From: Calditrichota bacterium
GTDB lineage: Bacteria > Calditrichota > Calditrichia > RBG-13-44-9
Assembly (NCBI GenBank): GCA_016934605.1
Contig: JAFGSO010000052.1
Location: 1 to 16,733, forward strand
Length of the DNA: 16,733 nt
Direction: 5' to 3'
Shown: positions 1-6,757 of the stretch, piece by piece
How positions within the stretch are numbered: position 1 is the first letter of the stretch
Layout: each line of letters begins with the position of its first letter
Notes under the pieces: generated by a model
What the model was told of the DNA's origin: nothing
The model's input: the letters and a program-made list of their open reading frames with translations, nothing else
The model's database searches: none
Program-made: the position numbers and the translations under genes

Positions 1-104
1 CCAGCCAGATAACCTGCAAGAAGCGTATTCCATCCCGGGAAAAACAGCATGGGACGGGCAATAAAAAAATAATCCAGTTTCCTCAGGAACGTCTCTTTAC
101 TCAC
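1..104 (-). CDS. UbiA-like prenyltransferase, N-terminal fragment (runs off left edge)
   Basis: Reading the - strand from a GTG at 104-102 gives an open frame of about 35 codons that continues past the left edge. The peptide begins VSKETFLRKLDYFF and contains IARPMLFFPGWN and LLAGYLAG. An aromatic stretch followed by an Arg-Pro pair and a hydrophobic first helix is how membrane UbiA-superfamily prenyltransferases (ubiquinone, menaquinone, chlorophyll and ether-lipid types) begin. An AGGG lies 6 nt before the GTG (114-111), which favours this start over the TTG at 110. The catalytic Asp-rich motifs lie outside the window, so the substrate cannot be named. It overlaps the 3' end of the PHP gene by 8 nt, implying co-transcription. 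The family assignment rests on a short peptide and is tentative. Confidence 0.5.
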   Translation of the reverse strand, partial: MSKETFLRKLDYFFIARPMLFFPGWNTLLAGYLA

Positions 105-1161
105 GCTCAACCCTGATATGATTTGAATATATCCACGCCCGCTTGTCCCGGAATACTTCAACCCGGTAGACTCCGGTATCCGCACAGGGAAATTCTATAT
201 TTTTACCGAATTTTTCTGCAACCAATTCCCCGTTTAAAATTAAGCGGACTTGCGCTTCGGCAGGTACATTAACAAGAAAACGAGTGCTGACATCGAGTAC
301 CAGTTTTTCTCCTATTATCGCTCTCCCTATTCTGTTCTTCGCCAGGAAACGAAACCCGGAAGCATCACCATTAAAATAGTTGGAAATGAATACCCGGCAA
401 TCCAGGATGGCATCATAAATAATTTTCTTCGCCTCTTCAATATCCATCCCGGGACTTAACTTTTTCTCAAGCAGAAGATGGGTACGAACGGTCTGAAACT
501 GCACCTTGTATGGAAAAATTGTTACACCAATCAGACCTCCAAACATTTTATGCCGATGAGCATGAGCATCGACACCTCCGATGCCCACCACCTTCCTCTT
601 CTGGTTCACCCGGTCCCAGCGCTGTAGTGTTCTCTCCACCGGCGCCTCGGTGGATCTTCGTGGATTCACAAATCTCCATAATTTATTCCACGGAGTCAGT
701 CCTTCCATCCATTCTGACATCTGGTTCCATATTTCAATTCCCTGATAATCGGGACTTTCCCATTCTGTCCACGGATAAGGAGGATGTTCAACCATGGCAT
801 GCCGGACTTCATCCGGGTGGGCAATGATACCAAATCCACCTTTTTTCTTTACACGCTTCACGTATTCAAAGGCAGGAATATTCTTTGCAATCTCTTCAGT
901 CAGTCCAAATGCCAGGTAATGATTCAGATCATTAACATCATTTATTTCATATCCGATTATCGCCAGCACACGTCCATACCATTTTTCTTCTCCGTTGGCA
1001 AGCGCTCTGAGATTATTATGATCGGTTACCATAATATAATCCAAACCCACATCATTCGCAGCAGAGGCCATCTTCGAAATGGTACCGGTACCATCTGAAT
1101 AGATGGAATGCATATGAATACATCCCACTACTTCATAATATGGCGCGTTTGACTTCTTCAT
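97..1161 (-). CDS. PHP-domain metal-dependent hydrolase, CehA/McbA-like
   Basis: This 354-residue protein has a complete PHP metal site: H16 and H18 in CIHMHSIYSDG, D23, D47-H48 in VTDHN, E72, H114 in IIAHPDE, probably E142 in GIEIWN, and D197/H199 in GGVDAHAH. PHP proteins bind two or three metal ions and hydrolyse phosphoesters or, in the CehA/McbA branch, esters and carbamates. The last ~70 residues look like a beta-sandwich (hydrophobic/polar alternation ending in WIYSNHIRVE), which is typical of stand-alone CehA/McbA-type hydrolases rather than of DNA polymerase or histidinol-phosphatase PHP domains. There is no signal peptide, so it is probably cytoplasmic. The ATG is preceded only by a weak GGAT. 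The next gene, UbiA-like, overlaps its stop. The family call is firm; the natural substrate is unknown. Confidence 0.8.
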   Translation of the reverse strand: MKKSNAPYYEVVGCIHMHSIYSDGTGTISKMASAANDVGLDYIMVTDHNNLRALANGEEKWYGRVLAIIGYEINDVNDLNHYLAFGLTEEIAKNIPAFEYVKRVKKKGGFGIIAHPDEVRHAMVEHPPYPWTEWESPDYQGIEIWNQMSEWMEGLTPWNKLWRFVNPRRSTEAPVERTLQRWDRVNQKRKVVGIGGVDAHAHRHKMFGGLIGVTIFPYKVQFQTVRTHLLLEKKLSPGMDIEEAKKIIYDAILDCRVFISNYFNGDASGFRFLAKNRIGRAIIGEKLVLDVSTRFLVNVPAEAQVRLILNGELVAEKFGKNIEFPCADTGVYRVEVFRDKRAWIYSNHIRVERE

Positions 1162-1257
1162 AAATTTATCCGACCCGGGTAAATTGGGGAAACATGTTAA
1201 AATGTAAGAACGGTAAATACAATCGATTTTTAAAGAAAACAGTTTTACTCTGAAGAG

Positions 1258-1287
1258 TCGAAAATTATCCGCTGAAAGCTCTATAAA
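1258..1287 (+). promoter_or_regulatory. Candidate upstream promoter of the rimP-nusA operon
   Basis: TCGAAA (1258-1263) and TATAAA (1282-1287) are separated by 18 nt and match the sigma-70 consensus at 4/6 and 5/6 positions. A start about 7 nt downstream would fall near 1294, at the first base of the ATGACCG inverted repeat. The transcript would then carry all three leader hairpins. This is read by eye; AT-rich DNA gives many such matches. Confidence 0.3.
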
Positions 1288-1370
1288 AAAAAATGACCGG
1301 CGGACTCAGGAAAAACTTTATATACAGGCTCTGCAATATCTCGGTCATAATTTATCTATTCCTAAATAGC

Positions 1371-1399
1371 TTGCATAGATAGATTACTTTTTGTATATT
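1371..1399 (+). promoter_or_regulatory. Candidate downstream promoter of the rimP-nusA operon
   Basis: TTGCAT (1371-1376) and TATATT (1394-1399) have an ideal 17-nt spacing; the matches to consensus are 3/6 and 5/6. A start near 1406 would put the terminator-like hairpin almost at the 5' end of the RNA. The -35 element lies in the right arm of the 1349-1385 inverted repeat, so that repeat could act as an operator if this promoter is used. Confidence 0.35.
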
Positions 1400-1411
1400 T
1401 TGCGCCGTATG

Positions 1412-1443
1412 AGTGGGTTGACAAAACCCACTTTTTTATTTTT
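1412..1443 (+). terminator. Intrinsic terminator/attenuator-like hairpin before rimP
   Basis: AGTGGGTT (1412-1419) and AACCCACT (1425-1432) pair perfectly over 8 bp around a 5-nt loop. The T tract follows directly as T6-A-T5 up to 1443. The T tract exists only on the + strand, so it would stop transcription heading into rimP; no other + strand gene lies upstream. It therefore looks like a leader attenuator of the rimP-nusA operon. The loop also contains a perfect TTGACA (1418-1423), so an alternative reading is an operator over a -35 box, with a weak -10 TTTAGA at 1441-1446. Confidence 0.6.
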
Positions 1444-1483
1444 AGAACTTTTTAAAATATTGGAGGAACTTTTCAGGTATCAG

Positions 1484-1936
1484 ATGCCAAAAGATATAGA
1501 GGAAATCAGAAAAATATTACAGCCGGTTTTCGACCGGTCAAATGTGTATCTGGTCGATCTGGAATTGAGAGGTCATATCAACAGCCAGGTTTTATCAGTT
1601 TATGTGGATACCGATACCGGCATCACCATGGACCAGATTGCTGAAATCTCCAGGGAAATTGAAGGAATTCTCGATCTGGAGGACGCAATAGCAGGCAGAT
1701 ACCGGCTCGACGTTTCCTCGCCCGGAATCGACAAGCCCCTCACTGAAAAGTGGCAGTTCGCAAAGAATATAGGACGTGATTTCCGGATAACATATACGGA
1801 AGGAGACAGGACCACTGAAAAAAGTGGAACTCTGCATCGGGTGGATGAAGATCGTCTTTACTTCATCCGGAAGAACGAGGAATTTTCTGTCACCTTTTCC
1901 CAGCTGCTAAAAGCGATTGTTACGGTAAAATTGTAA
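1484..1936 (+). CDS. rimP: Ribosome maturation factor RimP
   Basis: RimP assists assembly of the 30S ribosomal subunit. From the ATG at 1484 the protein is 150 residues, the usual family length. It carries the family signature LDVSSPGIDKPL (V77-S-S-P-G81) between the N-terminal alpha/beta domain and the C-terminal SH3-like barrel. The frame is open further upstream to a TTG at 1391, but those codons run through the hairpin and its T tract and encode non-family residues, so I reject them. Ribosome binding is not clear: GGAGG at 1462-1466 is 17 nt away, and an AGG at 1475-1477 is closer. This is the first gene of the operon, and nusA begins 26 nt after its stop. Confidence 0.93.
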   Translation: MPKDIEEIRKILQPVFDRSNVYLVDLELRGHINSQVLSVYVDTDTGITMDQIAEISREIEGILDLEDAIAGRYRLDVSSPGIDKPLTEKWQFAKNIGRDFRITYTEGDRTTEKSGTLHRVDEDRLYFIRKNEEFSVTFSQLLKAIVTVKL

Positions 1937-1962
1937 ATAAATTTTGGAGGATAAAATAAAAC

Positions 1963-3240
1963 ATGCGTAGTGACATTGTTGAAGCGGTAAATCTGATAGC
2001 CCGCGAAAAACGGATAGACAAGGACGAGCTGCGAGATATACTAGAAGATATCTTTCTGACACTCATTAAGCGGAAATATGGAGATTCTGACCATTTTGAT
2101 GTAATCGTCAATATGGACCGGGGTGATGTGGAAATTTTCGTGGAAAAGGAAGTGGCAGAAGAAGTGGAAGATCCCATCCTTCAGATATCACTGAAAGATG
2201 CCAAAAAGACAGATCCGGAAATCGAATTGGGAGAAACCTTTGTGGAAGTTGTTCAACCGGACCAGTTTGGGCGGCGGCTGATTAATATTGCCAAGCAAAC
2301 CCTGCTGCAGAGAATAAGGGAATATGAAAAAAGAAAGATTTACGATGAATATAGCAGCCGGGTGGGAGAAATTATCATCGGGGATGTGCATCAGGTTACC
2401 CGCAACGGATTTTTTCTGCTGGTGGATCGAACCGAGATGTTTATGCCCCGCTCAGAATCGATTCCAAGAGAAGAACTGCGCAGGGGAGACAGTGTTCGTG
2501 CGTTAATCAAGAAAGTGATTGAGCCTGATAATAATGATCTGGTAGAAACTGATGAGGACAATTTCAGAAAACGGAAAAATCGCAGTACACCTGATATTAT
2601 TGTTTCGCGTGCTGATAATCAGTTTCTCATTAGATTGTTTGAAATTGAAGTACCGGAAATCTTTGACGGGATAGTGGAAATAAAGAAAATAGCCCGCAAA
2701 CCCGGAGAACGGGCAAAAATTTCAGTTGAATCCATGGACAAGCGGATCGATCCGGTTGGCGCATGTGTGGGAATGCGGGGTGTTCGTATTCAATCGGTGG
2801 TACGGGAACTGAATGGCGAGAAGATCGATGTTATCGCTCATTCCAATGAACCGGAAATTTTTATTCAGCGGGCATTAACTCCCGCCAAGGCGATCCGGAT
2901 AATCCTGAATGAAGAAGAAAATCTGGCAGTTGGAATTATTCCCGACAAAGATATGGGACTCGCCCTGGGGCGTGGCGAAACCAACAAGGAACTTGCCCAG
3001 AAGATGACAGGATGGAATATTGAACTGATTAAGGAATCAGAATACTACCAGAAATCGATGGAAGATGAAATTGACGTCAGCGAAATTCCGGGGATAACCC
3101 CCGCAATCCAGAAAAAACTGAAGGATGCCAACATAAATACCGCCGAGGAACTGAAATCGCTCGGACTTCAGGGTCTGATAGAAATTCCCGGAATCGGGCA
3201 GAAAACGGCTCAAAAAATATTGCAATTATTGAATATTTAA
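1963..3240 (+). CDS. nusA: Transcription termination/antitermination factor NusA
   Basis: NusA binds RNA polymerase and nascent RNA, increases pausing and intrinsic termination, and takes part in antitermination complexes. The 425 residues show the N-terminal polymerase-binding domain (1-~130), an S1 domain (~135-200), KH1 with a GMRG loop (270-273) and KH2 (~330-365, loop GRGE). A short C-terminal tail (~368-425) has two helix-hairpin-helix-like motifs, SEIPGIT and IEIPGIGQKTA. The tail is much shorter than the two acidic repeats of E. coli NusA. GGAGG (1946-1950) precedes the ATG by 12 nt. Its place between rimP and infB is the classic arrangement. NusA may regulate its own operon through the terminator upstream of rimP (inference). 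Confidence 0.97.
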   Translation: MRSDIVEAVNLIAREKRIDKDELRDILEDIFLTLIKRKYGDSDHFDVIVNMDRGDVEIFVEKEVAEEVEDPILQISLKDAKKTDPEIELGETFVEVVQPDQFGRRLINIAKQTLLQRIREYEKRKIYDEYSSRVGEIIIGDVHQVTRNGFFLLVDRTEMFMPRSESIPREELRRGDSVRALIKKVIEPDNNDLVETDEDNFRKRKNRSTPDIIVSRADNQFLIRLFEIEVPEIFDGIVEIKKIARKPGERAKISVESMDKRIDPVGACVGMRGVRIQSVVRELNGEKIDVIAHSNEPEIFIQRALTPAKAIRIILNEEENLAVGIIPDKDMGLALGRGETNKELAQKMTGWNIELIKESEYYQKSMEDEIDVSEIPGITPAIQKKLKDANINTAEELKSLGLQGLIEIPGIGQKTAQKILQLLNI

Positions 3241-3243
3241 TCT

Positions 3244-3582
3244 ATGTATGGAAAGGAGATCCACACAGTAAATCTGGATATTAAGACCGAAACACTCGTC
3301 GGTTTTGCACTGAAAGCGGGTCAGGTGGTCAGAGGATTCGATGCCGTTAGACATGCGGCAGAACGAAACTCACTTTCTCTGATCCTAATAAAAGAAGAAA
3401 TTTCAGAAAATTCTGAACAAAAATTGAAAAGAACTTTAAAAAACATGAATATTCCAATATGTAAGATTAAAAAAAATCGGGATTGGAAATTAACATGGGG
3501 GATTGAAACCCATAAAATTCTGGGTATTCTGAAAGGGAATCTGGGAAGTTCTATTGTAAAAAATATTAATGCAGGAGTTTAG
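3244..3582 (+). CDS. YlxQ-like L7Ae-family RNA-binding protein
   Basis: This 112-residue protein resembles the YlxQ/L7Ae (eL8-like) family, which binds kink-turns in RNA. The cues are LVGFALKAGQVVRGFDAV at the start of the fold, then LSLILIKEEISENSEQKLK and a C-terminal section ending in LGILKGNLGSSIVKNI. YlxQ genes commonly sit between nusA and infB, as here; the ylxR gene that often precedes them is absent. The ATG lies 3 nt after the nusA stop and has no Shine-Dalgarno of its own. A strong AAAGGAG instead sits inside the frame at 3252-3258, so the true start may be further in (CTG at 3274) or translation may be coupled to nusA. The stop codon directly abuts the infB ATG. Confidence 0.75.
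   Translation: MYGKEIHTVNLDIKTETLVGFALKAGQVVRGFDAVRHAAERNSLSLILIKEEISENSEQKLKRTLKNMNIPICKIKKNRDWKLTWGIETHKILGILKGNLGSSIVKNINAGV
3252..3258 (+). promoter_or_regulatory. Shine-Dalgarno motif inside the predicted ylxQ-like start
   Basis: AAAGGAG is the strongest ribosome binding motif at the nusA/ylxQ junction, but it lies 8 nt after the ATG at 3244. No ATG, GTG or TTG follows at normal spacing in the ylxQ frame; CTG at 3274 is 15 nt away. The family homology begins around codon 14, so a later start would not damage the fold. Confidence 0.4.
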
Positions 3583-6444
3583 ATGGCTGCAGAAAAAACA
3601 AGACGTAAATTATTCAGAGTCGCGAAAGAACTGAATCTTTCTCATCAAACTATTATAGAGTTTTTGGAGAAGAAGGGTTACGCAGTTTCCGGCCTAAATA
3701 CACCCATTACCGATGACATTTATGAAGAAATTCTGAAACGATTCGCTCAGGAAAAGGTGAAAGCCGAAAAAATTGCCCGTCGCCGTAAGGAAACTATCAA
3801 GGAAGAGGAAGCGGTGCAGGAAAAACCGGCTGAAGTAACAACGGAAACACCTGCAGAAGCCGTCGGGGAAGAGGAGACGGTTGCCGAGAAATCACCTGCA
3901 GATGAAATTGAAGCTGAAAAAACTGAAGAAGTCTCCGAAGAACCTGAAGCTGAAGAGATACAGGCTGAAGAAAAACCGGTTTCAGAGGAACCGGCTGAAA
4001 TCGAGGCCGAAACCGCTGAAGAAACGGAAGAAGAACCCGCCGAGGCAGTTGCGGAACAGCAGGAGGAAGAATCCGAAGAAGAAACCAAACCGGCTATCGG
4101 GGATATCATTGACCATCCGGTTGCCAAACAGTTCCTCCAGCAGGAAGAAGAAAAAAAGAAGAAAAAGTCTGAGAAGAAAAAGGAAATGCTTCAGAAAATC
4201 AAGGAAGATGGGAAAACTGAGACGAGGAAGAAGAAGGATAAAAAAGGAAAAGAAAAAGAAGAAGAAGTTGTGCCGAAAAGAGTTCGGGCCATAGAACATG
4301 AAGAGGCAGAACTGGAAGAACTCGTTTCGGATGAAAAACTTGAAGAAGAAGACAAGGGCAGGAAGAAAAAAGAGAAGAAGAAAAAACAGTTTGAAGAAGA
4401 ACTTTCAGATAAAGAAAGAAGACGCCGCAAAGCACTTGAGATGATCCGAAAGGAAGGAAGAAAAACGAAAATTCCAAAGACTTTGGTGGAACTTGAAGAA
4501 GGCGAAGAGACGGTCGATAAGGACGAGCGGAAACGGCGAACCCGGAAGAAAAAAGAAGTTGACCAGCAGGAAGTGGATGAAACCCTGAAAAAGACCCTCG
4601 CCAGTATGCAGGATACCGGAATTGGCAAGAAAAGAAAGAAAAAAGTAAAGAGCAGCGGCGAAGAAGAAGTGGAAGAACAAAATGTTGTTACTGTAACTGA
4701 ATTTATGACAGTACAGGACTTAGCCAATAGCATGGAAGTACCGGCCAGTGATATTATCCGCAAATGTCTGGACCTGGGACAGATGGTAACGGTGAACCAG
4801 CGGCTGGATATGGAAATGATCCGTCTTCTGGCGGAAGATTATGGATTCAGAATCGAAGAAGAAGAAGAATTCGCCTCCTCATTTCTGGAAGAAACACTGG
4901 AAGAAAAAGGAAACCCGAAAGATTTTAAACCAAAGCATCCGGTAGTCACTGTTATGGGTCATGTAGACCACGGGAAAACATCTTTACTGGATTATATCCG
5001 CCATGCAAATGTGGTGGCGGGTGAATCGGGTGGAATTACCCAGCACATCGGTGCATACGTAGTGGAAATGGAAGACGGGCGAAAGATTACTTTCCTGGAT
5101 ACTCCCGGACATGAAGCATTTACCGCCATGCGTTCCCGCGGAGCTCAGGTTACCGATATCGTGGTTCTGGTTGTGGCTGCCGACGATCGGGTTATGCCTC
5201 AGACCGAGGAAGCCATAGACCATGCCAGGGCGGCCGGTGTTCCTATTATCATTGCTATTAATAAAATAGATAAACCAAATGCGAATCCCCAGGCAATCCG
5301 CAAACAACTGGCAGACCGGAATATACTGGTGGAAGACTGGGGCGGAAAATTCCAGGTGACCGAAGTATCGGCAAAAACAGGAGAGGGAATCGATGAACTG
5401 CTGGAAAAGATACAGCTTGAAGCCGAAATCCTGGAATTGAAAGCAAATCCCAAGAAAAGGGCTACCGGTGTGGTGGTAGAATCGCGATTGGATAAAGGCA
5501 AAGGACCCGTAGCCACCGTCCTGGTACAGCATGGTGTATTGACTGTGGGCCAGGACTTTCTGGTGGGACAATATTACGGTCGTGTCCGGGCATTGTTAAA
5601 TGAAAGGAATCAGGTTGTGGAAGAAGCCGGTCCGGGTTATCCCGTTCAGATCCTGGGTATTGACGGAGTGCCGGAAGCCGGAGATAAATTAATTGTAATG
5701 CACGACGAAAAACAGGTCCGTGAAATTGCCCAGAGACGACAGCAATTGAAACGGGAACAGGATTTCCGGCAAATCAGGTTGCTGACCCTCGATGAAATTT
5801 CTCGCCAGATTCAGGAAGGCTCGGTAAAAGAACTGAATATTATCGTAAAAGCAGACGTTGACGGATCGGCTCAGGCACTTTCCGATTCCTTACAGAAATT
5901 AAGCAACCGGGATGTGGCGGTGAAAGTGGTACGAAGGGCAGTGGGACCGATTACTGAATCCGATATCATGCTTGCTGCAGCATCTCATGCCATCATCATC
6001 GGTTTCCATGTAAGACCACAGATAAAAGCCAAGGAACTGGCTGAAGAGGAAAAAGTGGATATTCGCCTGTATAAAGTCATTTATAATGCCATAGATGATA
6101 TTCATAAAGCTCTGGAAGGGCTTTTGGAACCTGAAGAAAAAGAACAGATTCTGGGGACTCTGGAAGTGCGGGAAGTATTCAAGGTTTCCCGCCTCGGAAC
6201 CGTCGCAGGGTGCTATGTGCTGGACGGTAAGATTAACCGGAACTCCCTCATCCGATTGATCCGTAACGATGTCGAAATTTATGAAGGCCGTCTGTCGTCA
6301 CTGAAAAGGTTCAAGGAGGATGTCCGTGAGGTAAGCTCAGGTTATGAATGCGGACTGATGATAGAAAACTATAATGACCTCAAAGTCGGTGATATGATTG
6401 AGGCCTTTGAAATGGTTCAGGAAAAAAGAACATTACAGACCTGA
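3583..6444 (+). CDS. infB: Translation initiation factor IF-2
   Basis: IF2 is the GTPase that brings initiator tRNA to the 30S subunit and promotes subunit joining. The 953-residue protein begins with an IF2_N module (~1-60). A long charged linker (~61-365), rich in Glu/Ala and then Lys/Glu, follows, and then a second IF2_N-like module (~367-425). The G domain has all motifs: GHVDHGKT (459-466), D506-TPGH, N560-KID and S596-AK. Domains II, III and the C-terminal tRNA-binding domain follow, so the protein is complete. AGGAG (3573-3577) precedes the ATG by 5 nt. The linker is encoded by nearly pure purine tracts (for example 4141-4200) with runs of up to seven A, a possible site of polymerase slippage. 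The Lys-rich linker may help bind ribosomal RNA (inference). Confidence 0.98.
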   Translation: MAAEKTRRKLFRVAKELNLSHQTIIEFLEKKGYAVSGLNTPITDDIYEEILKRFAQEKVKAEKIARRRKETIKEEEAVQEKPAEVTTETPAEAVGEEETVAEKSPADEIEAEKTEEVSEEPEAEEIQAEEKPVSEEPAEIEAETAEETEEEPAEAVAEQQEEESEEETKPAIGDIIDHPVAKQFLQQEEEKKKKKSEKKKEMLQKIKEDGKTETRKKKDKKGKEKEEEVVPKRVRAIEHEEAELEELVSDEKLEEEDKGRKKKEKKKKQFEEELSDKERRRRKALEMIRKEGRKTKIPKTLVELEEGEETVDKDERKRRTRKKKEVDQQEVDETLKKTLASMQDTGIGKKRKKKVKSSGEEEVEEQNVVTVTEFMTVQDLANSMEVPASDIIRKCLDLGQMVTVNQRLDMEMIRLLAEDYGFRIEEEEEFASSFLEETLEEKGNPKDFKPKHPVVTVMGHVDHGKTSLLDYIRHANVVAGESGGITQHIGAYVVEMEDGRKITFLDTPGHEAFTAMRSRGAQVTDIVVLVVAADDRVMPQTEEAIDHARAAGVPIIIAINKIDKPNANPQAIRKQLADRNILVEDWGGKFQVTEVSAKTGEGIDELLEKIQLEAEILELKANPKKRATGVVVESRLDKGKGPVATVLVQHGVLTVGQDFLVGQYYGRVRALLNERNQVVEEAGPGYPVQILGIDGVPEAGDKLIVMHDEKQVREIAQRRQQLKREQDFRQIRLLTLDEISRQIQEGSVKELNIIVKADVDGSAQALSDSLQKLSNRDVAVKVVRRAVGPITESDIMLAAASHAIIIGFHVRPQIKAKELAEEEKVDIRLYKVIYNAIDDIHKALEGLLEPEEKEQILGTLEVREVFKVSRLGTVAGCYVLDGKINRNSLIRLIRNDVEIYEGRLSSLKRFKEDVREVSSGYECGLMIENYNDLKVGDMIEAFEMVQEKRTLQT

Positions 6445-6468
6445 TTTGGAGATCTTTACCTGGAATTT

Positions 6469-6756
6469 ATGCAGCTTATTGTGGGTTTGCTGACTATCGA
6501 TCTTTTTATTCCTACCAGCTCATCACTGAAAGAGAAACGGCTGGTTATCAAGAGCATTAAAGATAAAATCCACCATAAATTTAATGTCTCCATAGCGGAA
6601 GTGGATTTTCAGGACAAGTGGCAGCGTGCACAGCTGGCGGTGGTCCAGGTTGGTAACGATTATGCTTTTATCGAAAAAAATATGAACACAATCTTTAACA
6701 TGATTGAATCGGTGTTTACCGTTGAGATCGTAAAACACAGTTTTGAATTTTTATAA
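6469..6756 (+). CDS. ylxP: YlxP/DUF503 family protein
   Basis: This 95-residue protein shows DUF503 features: an N-terminal strand (IVGLLTIDLFIP), then SLKEKRLVIKSIKDKI, then FNVSIAEVDFQDKWQRAQLAV, and a C-terminal strand ending VEIVKHSFEF. The family is small and has a ferredoxin-like fold. In Firmicutes ylxP sits between infB and rbfA, exactly as here, and has been linked to ribosome maturation; its exact activity is unsettled. GGAG at 6448-6451 and a closer GGA (6462-6464) precede the ATG. The rbfA start follows after a single base, so the two are probably translationally coupled. Confidence 0.88.
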   Translation: MQLIVGLLTIDLFIPTSSSLKEKRLVIKSIKDKIHHKFNVSIAEVDFQDKWQRAQLAVVQVGNDYAFIEKNMNTIFNMIESVFTVEIVKHSFEFL

Positions 6757-6757
6757 A

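Larger units (their letters stand above)
1162..1483. other. Divergent intergenic/leader region between the PHP gene and rimP
   Basis: This 322-bp stretch has no convincing gene. It contains a short dyad ACTCT-GA-AGAGT (1247-1258); a run of nine A (1285-1293); an inverted repeat ATGACCG/CGGTCAT (1293-1299 with 1342-1348); directly abutting it, an 11-bp inverted repeat with one G-T pair (1349-1359 with 1375-1385); and a terminator-like hairpin with a T-rich tail (1412-1443). Two candidate + strand promoters are listed separately. A 24-codon frame from the ATG at 1293 has no ribosome binding site and is not called as a gene. The region must carry the start signals of the rimP-nusA operon and probably those of the PHP gene on the other strand, for which I found only weak -35/-10 candidates. 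Confidence 0.6.

Noticed and set aside
250..1098. Three + strand frames opposite the PHP gene (69, 105 and 104 codons)
   Set aside because: They are shadows of the PHP gene, whose metal-site motifs prove the - strand frame.
1293..1367. 24-codon frame from ATG 1293 as a leader peptide
   Set aside because: There is no ribosome binding site, no run of regulatory codons, and the ATG is part of an inverted repeat.
1391..1483. Extended rimP start (TTG at 1391 or ATG at 1409)
   Set aside because: The extra codons cover the terminator-like hairpin and T tract, and the resulting peptide is not part of RimP; ATG 1484 gives the family length.
3747..4763. Long - strand open frames (126, 105, 190 and 92 codons) within infB
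   Set aside because: They are antisense to the purine-rich IF2 linker, giving Ser/Phe/Leu-rich low-complexity peptides. The + strand IF2 frame is continuous and certain.
4984..5571. 195-codon - strand frame within infB
   Set aside because: It lies opposite the conserved GTPase domain and has no recognisable motif or ribosome binding site.
6743..6757. TTG start for rbfA within ylxP
   Set aside because: The ATG at 6758, one base after the ylxP stop, gives the normal RbfA N-terminus.
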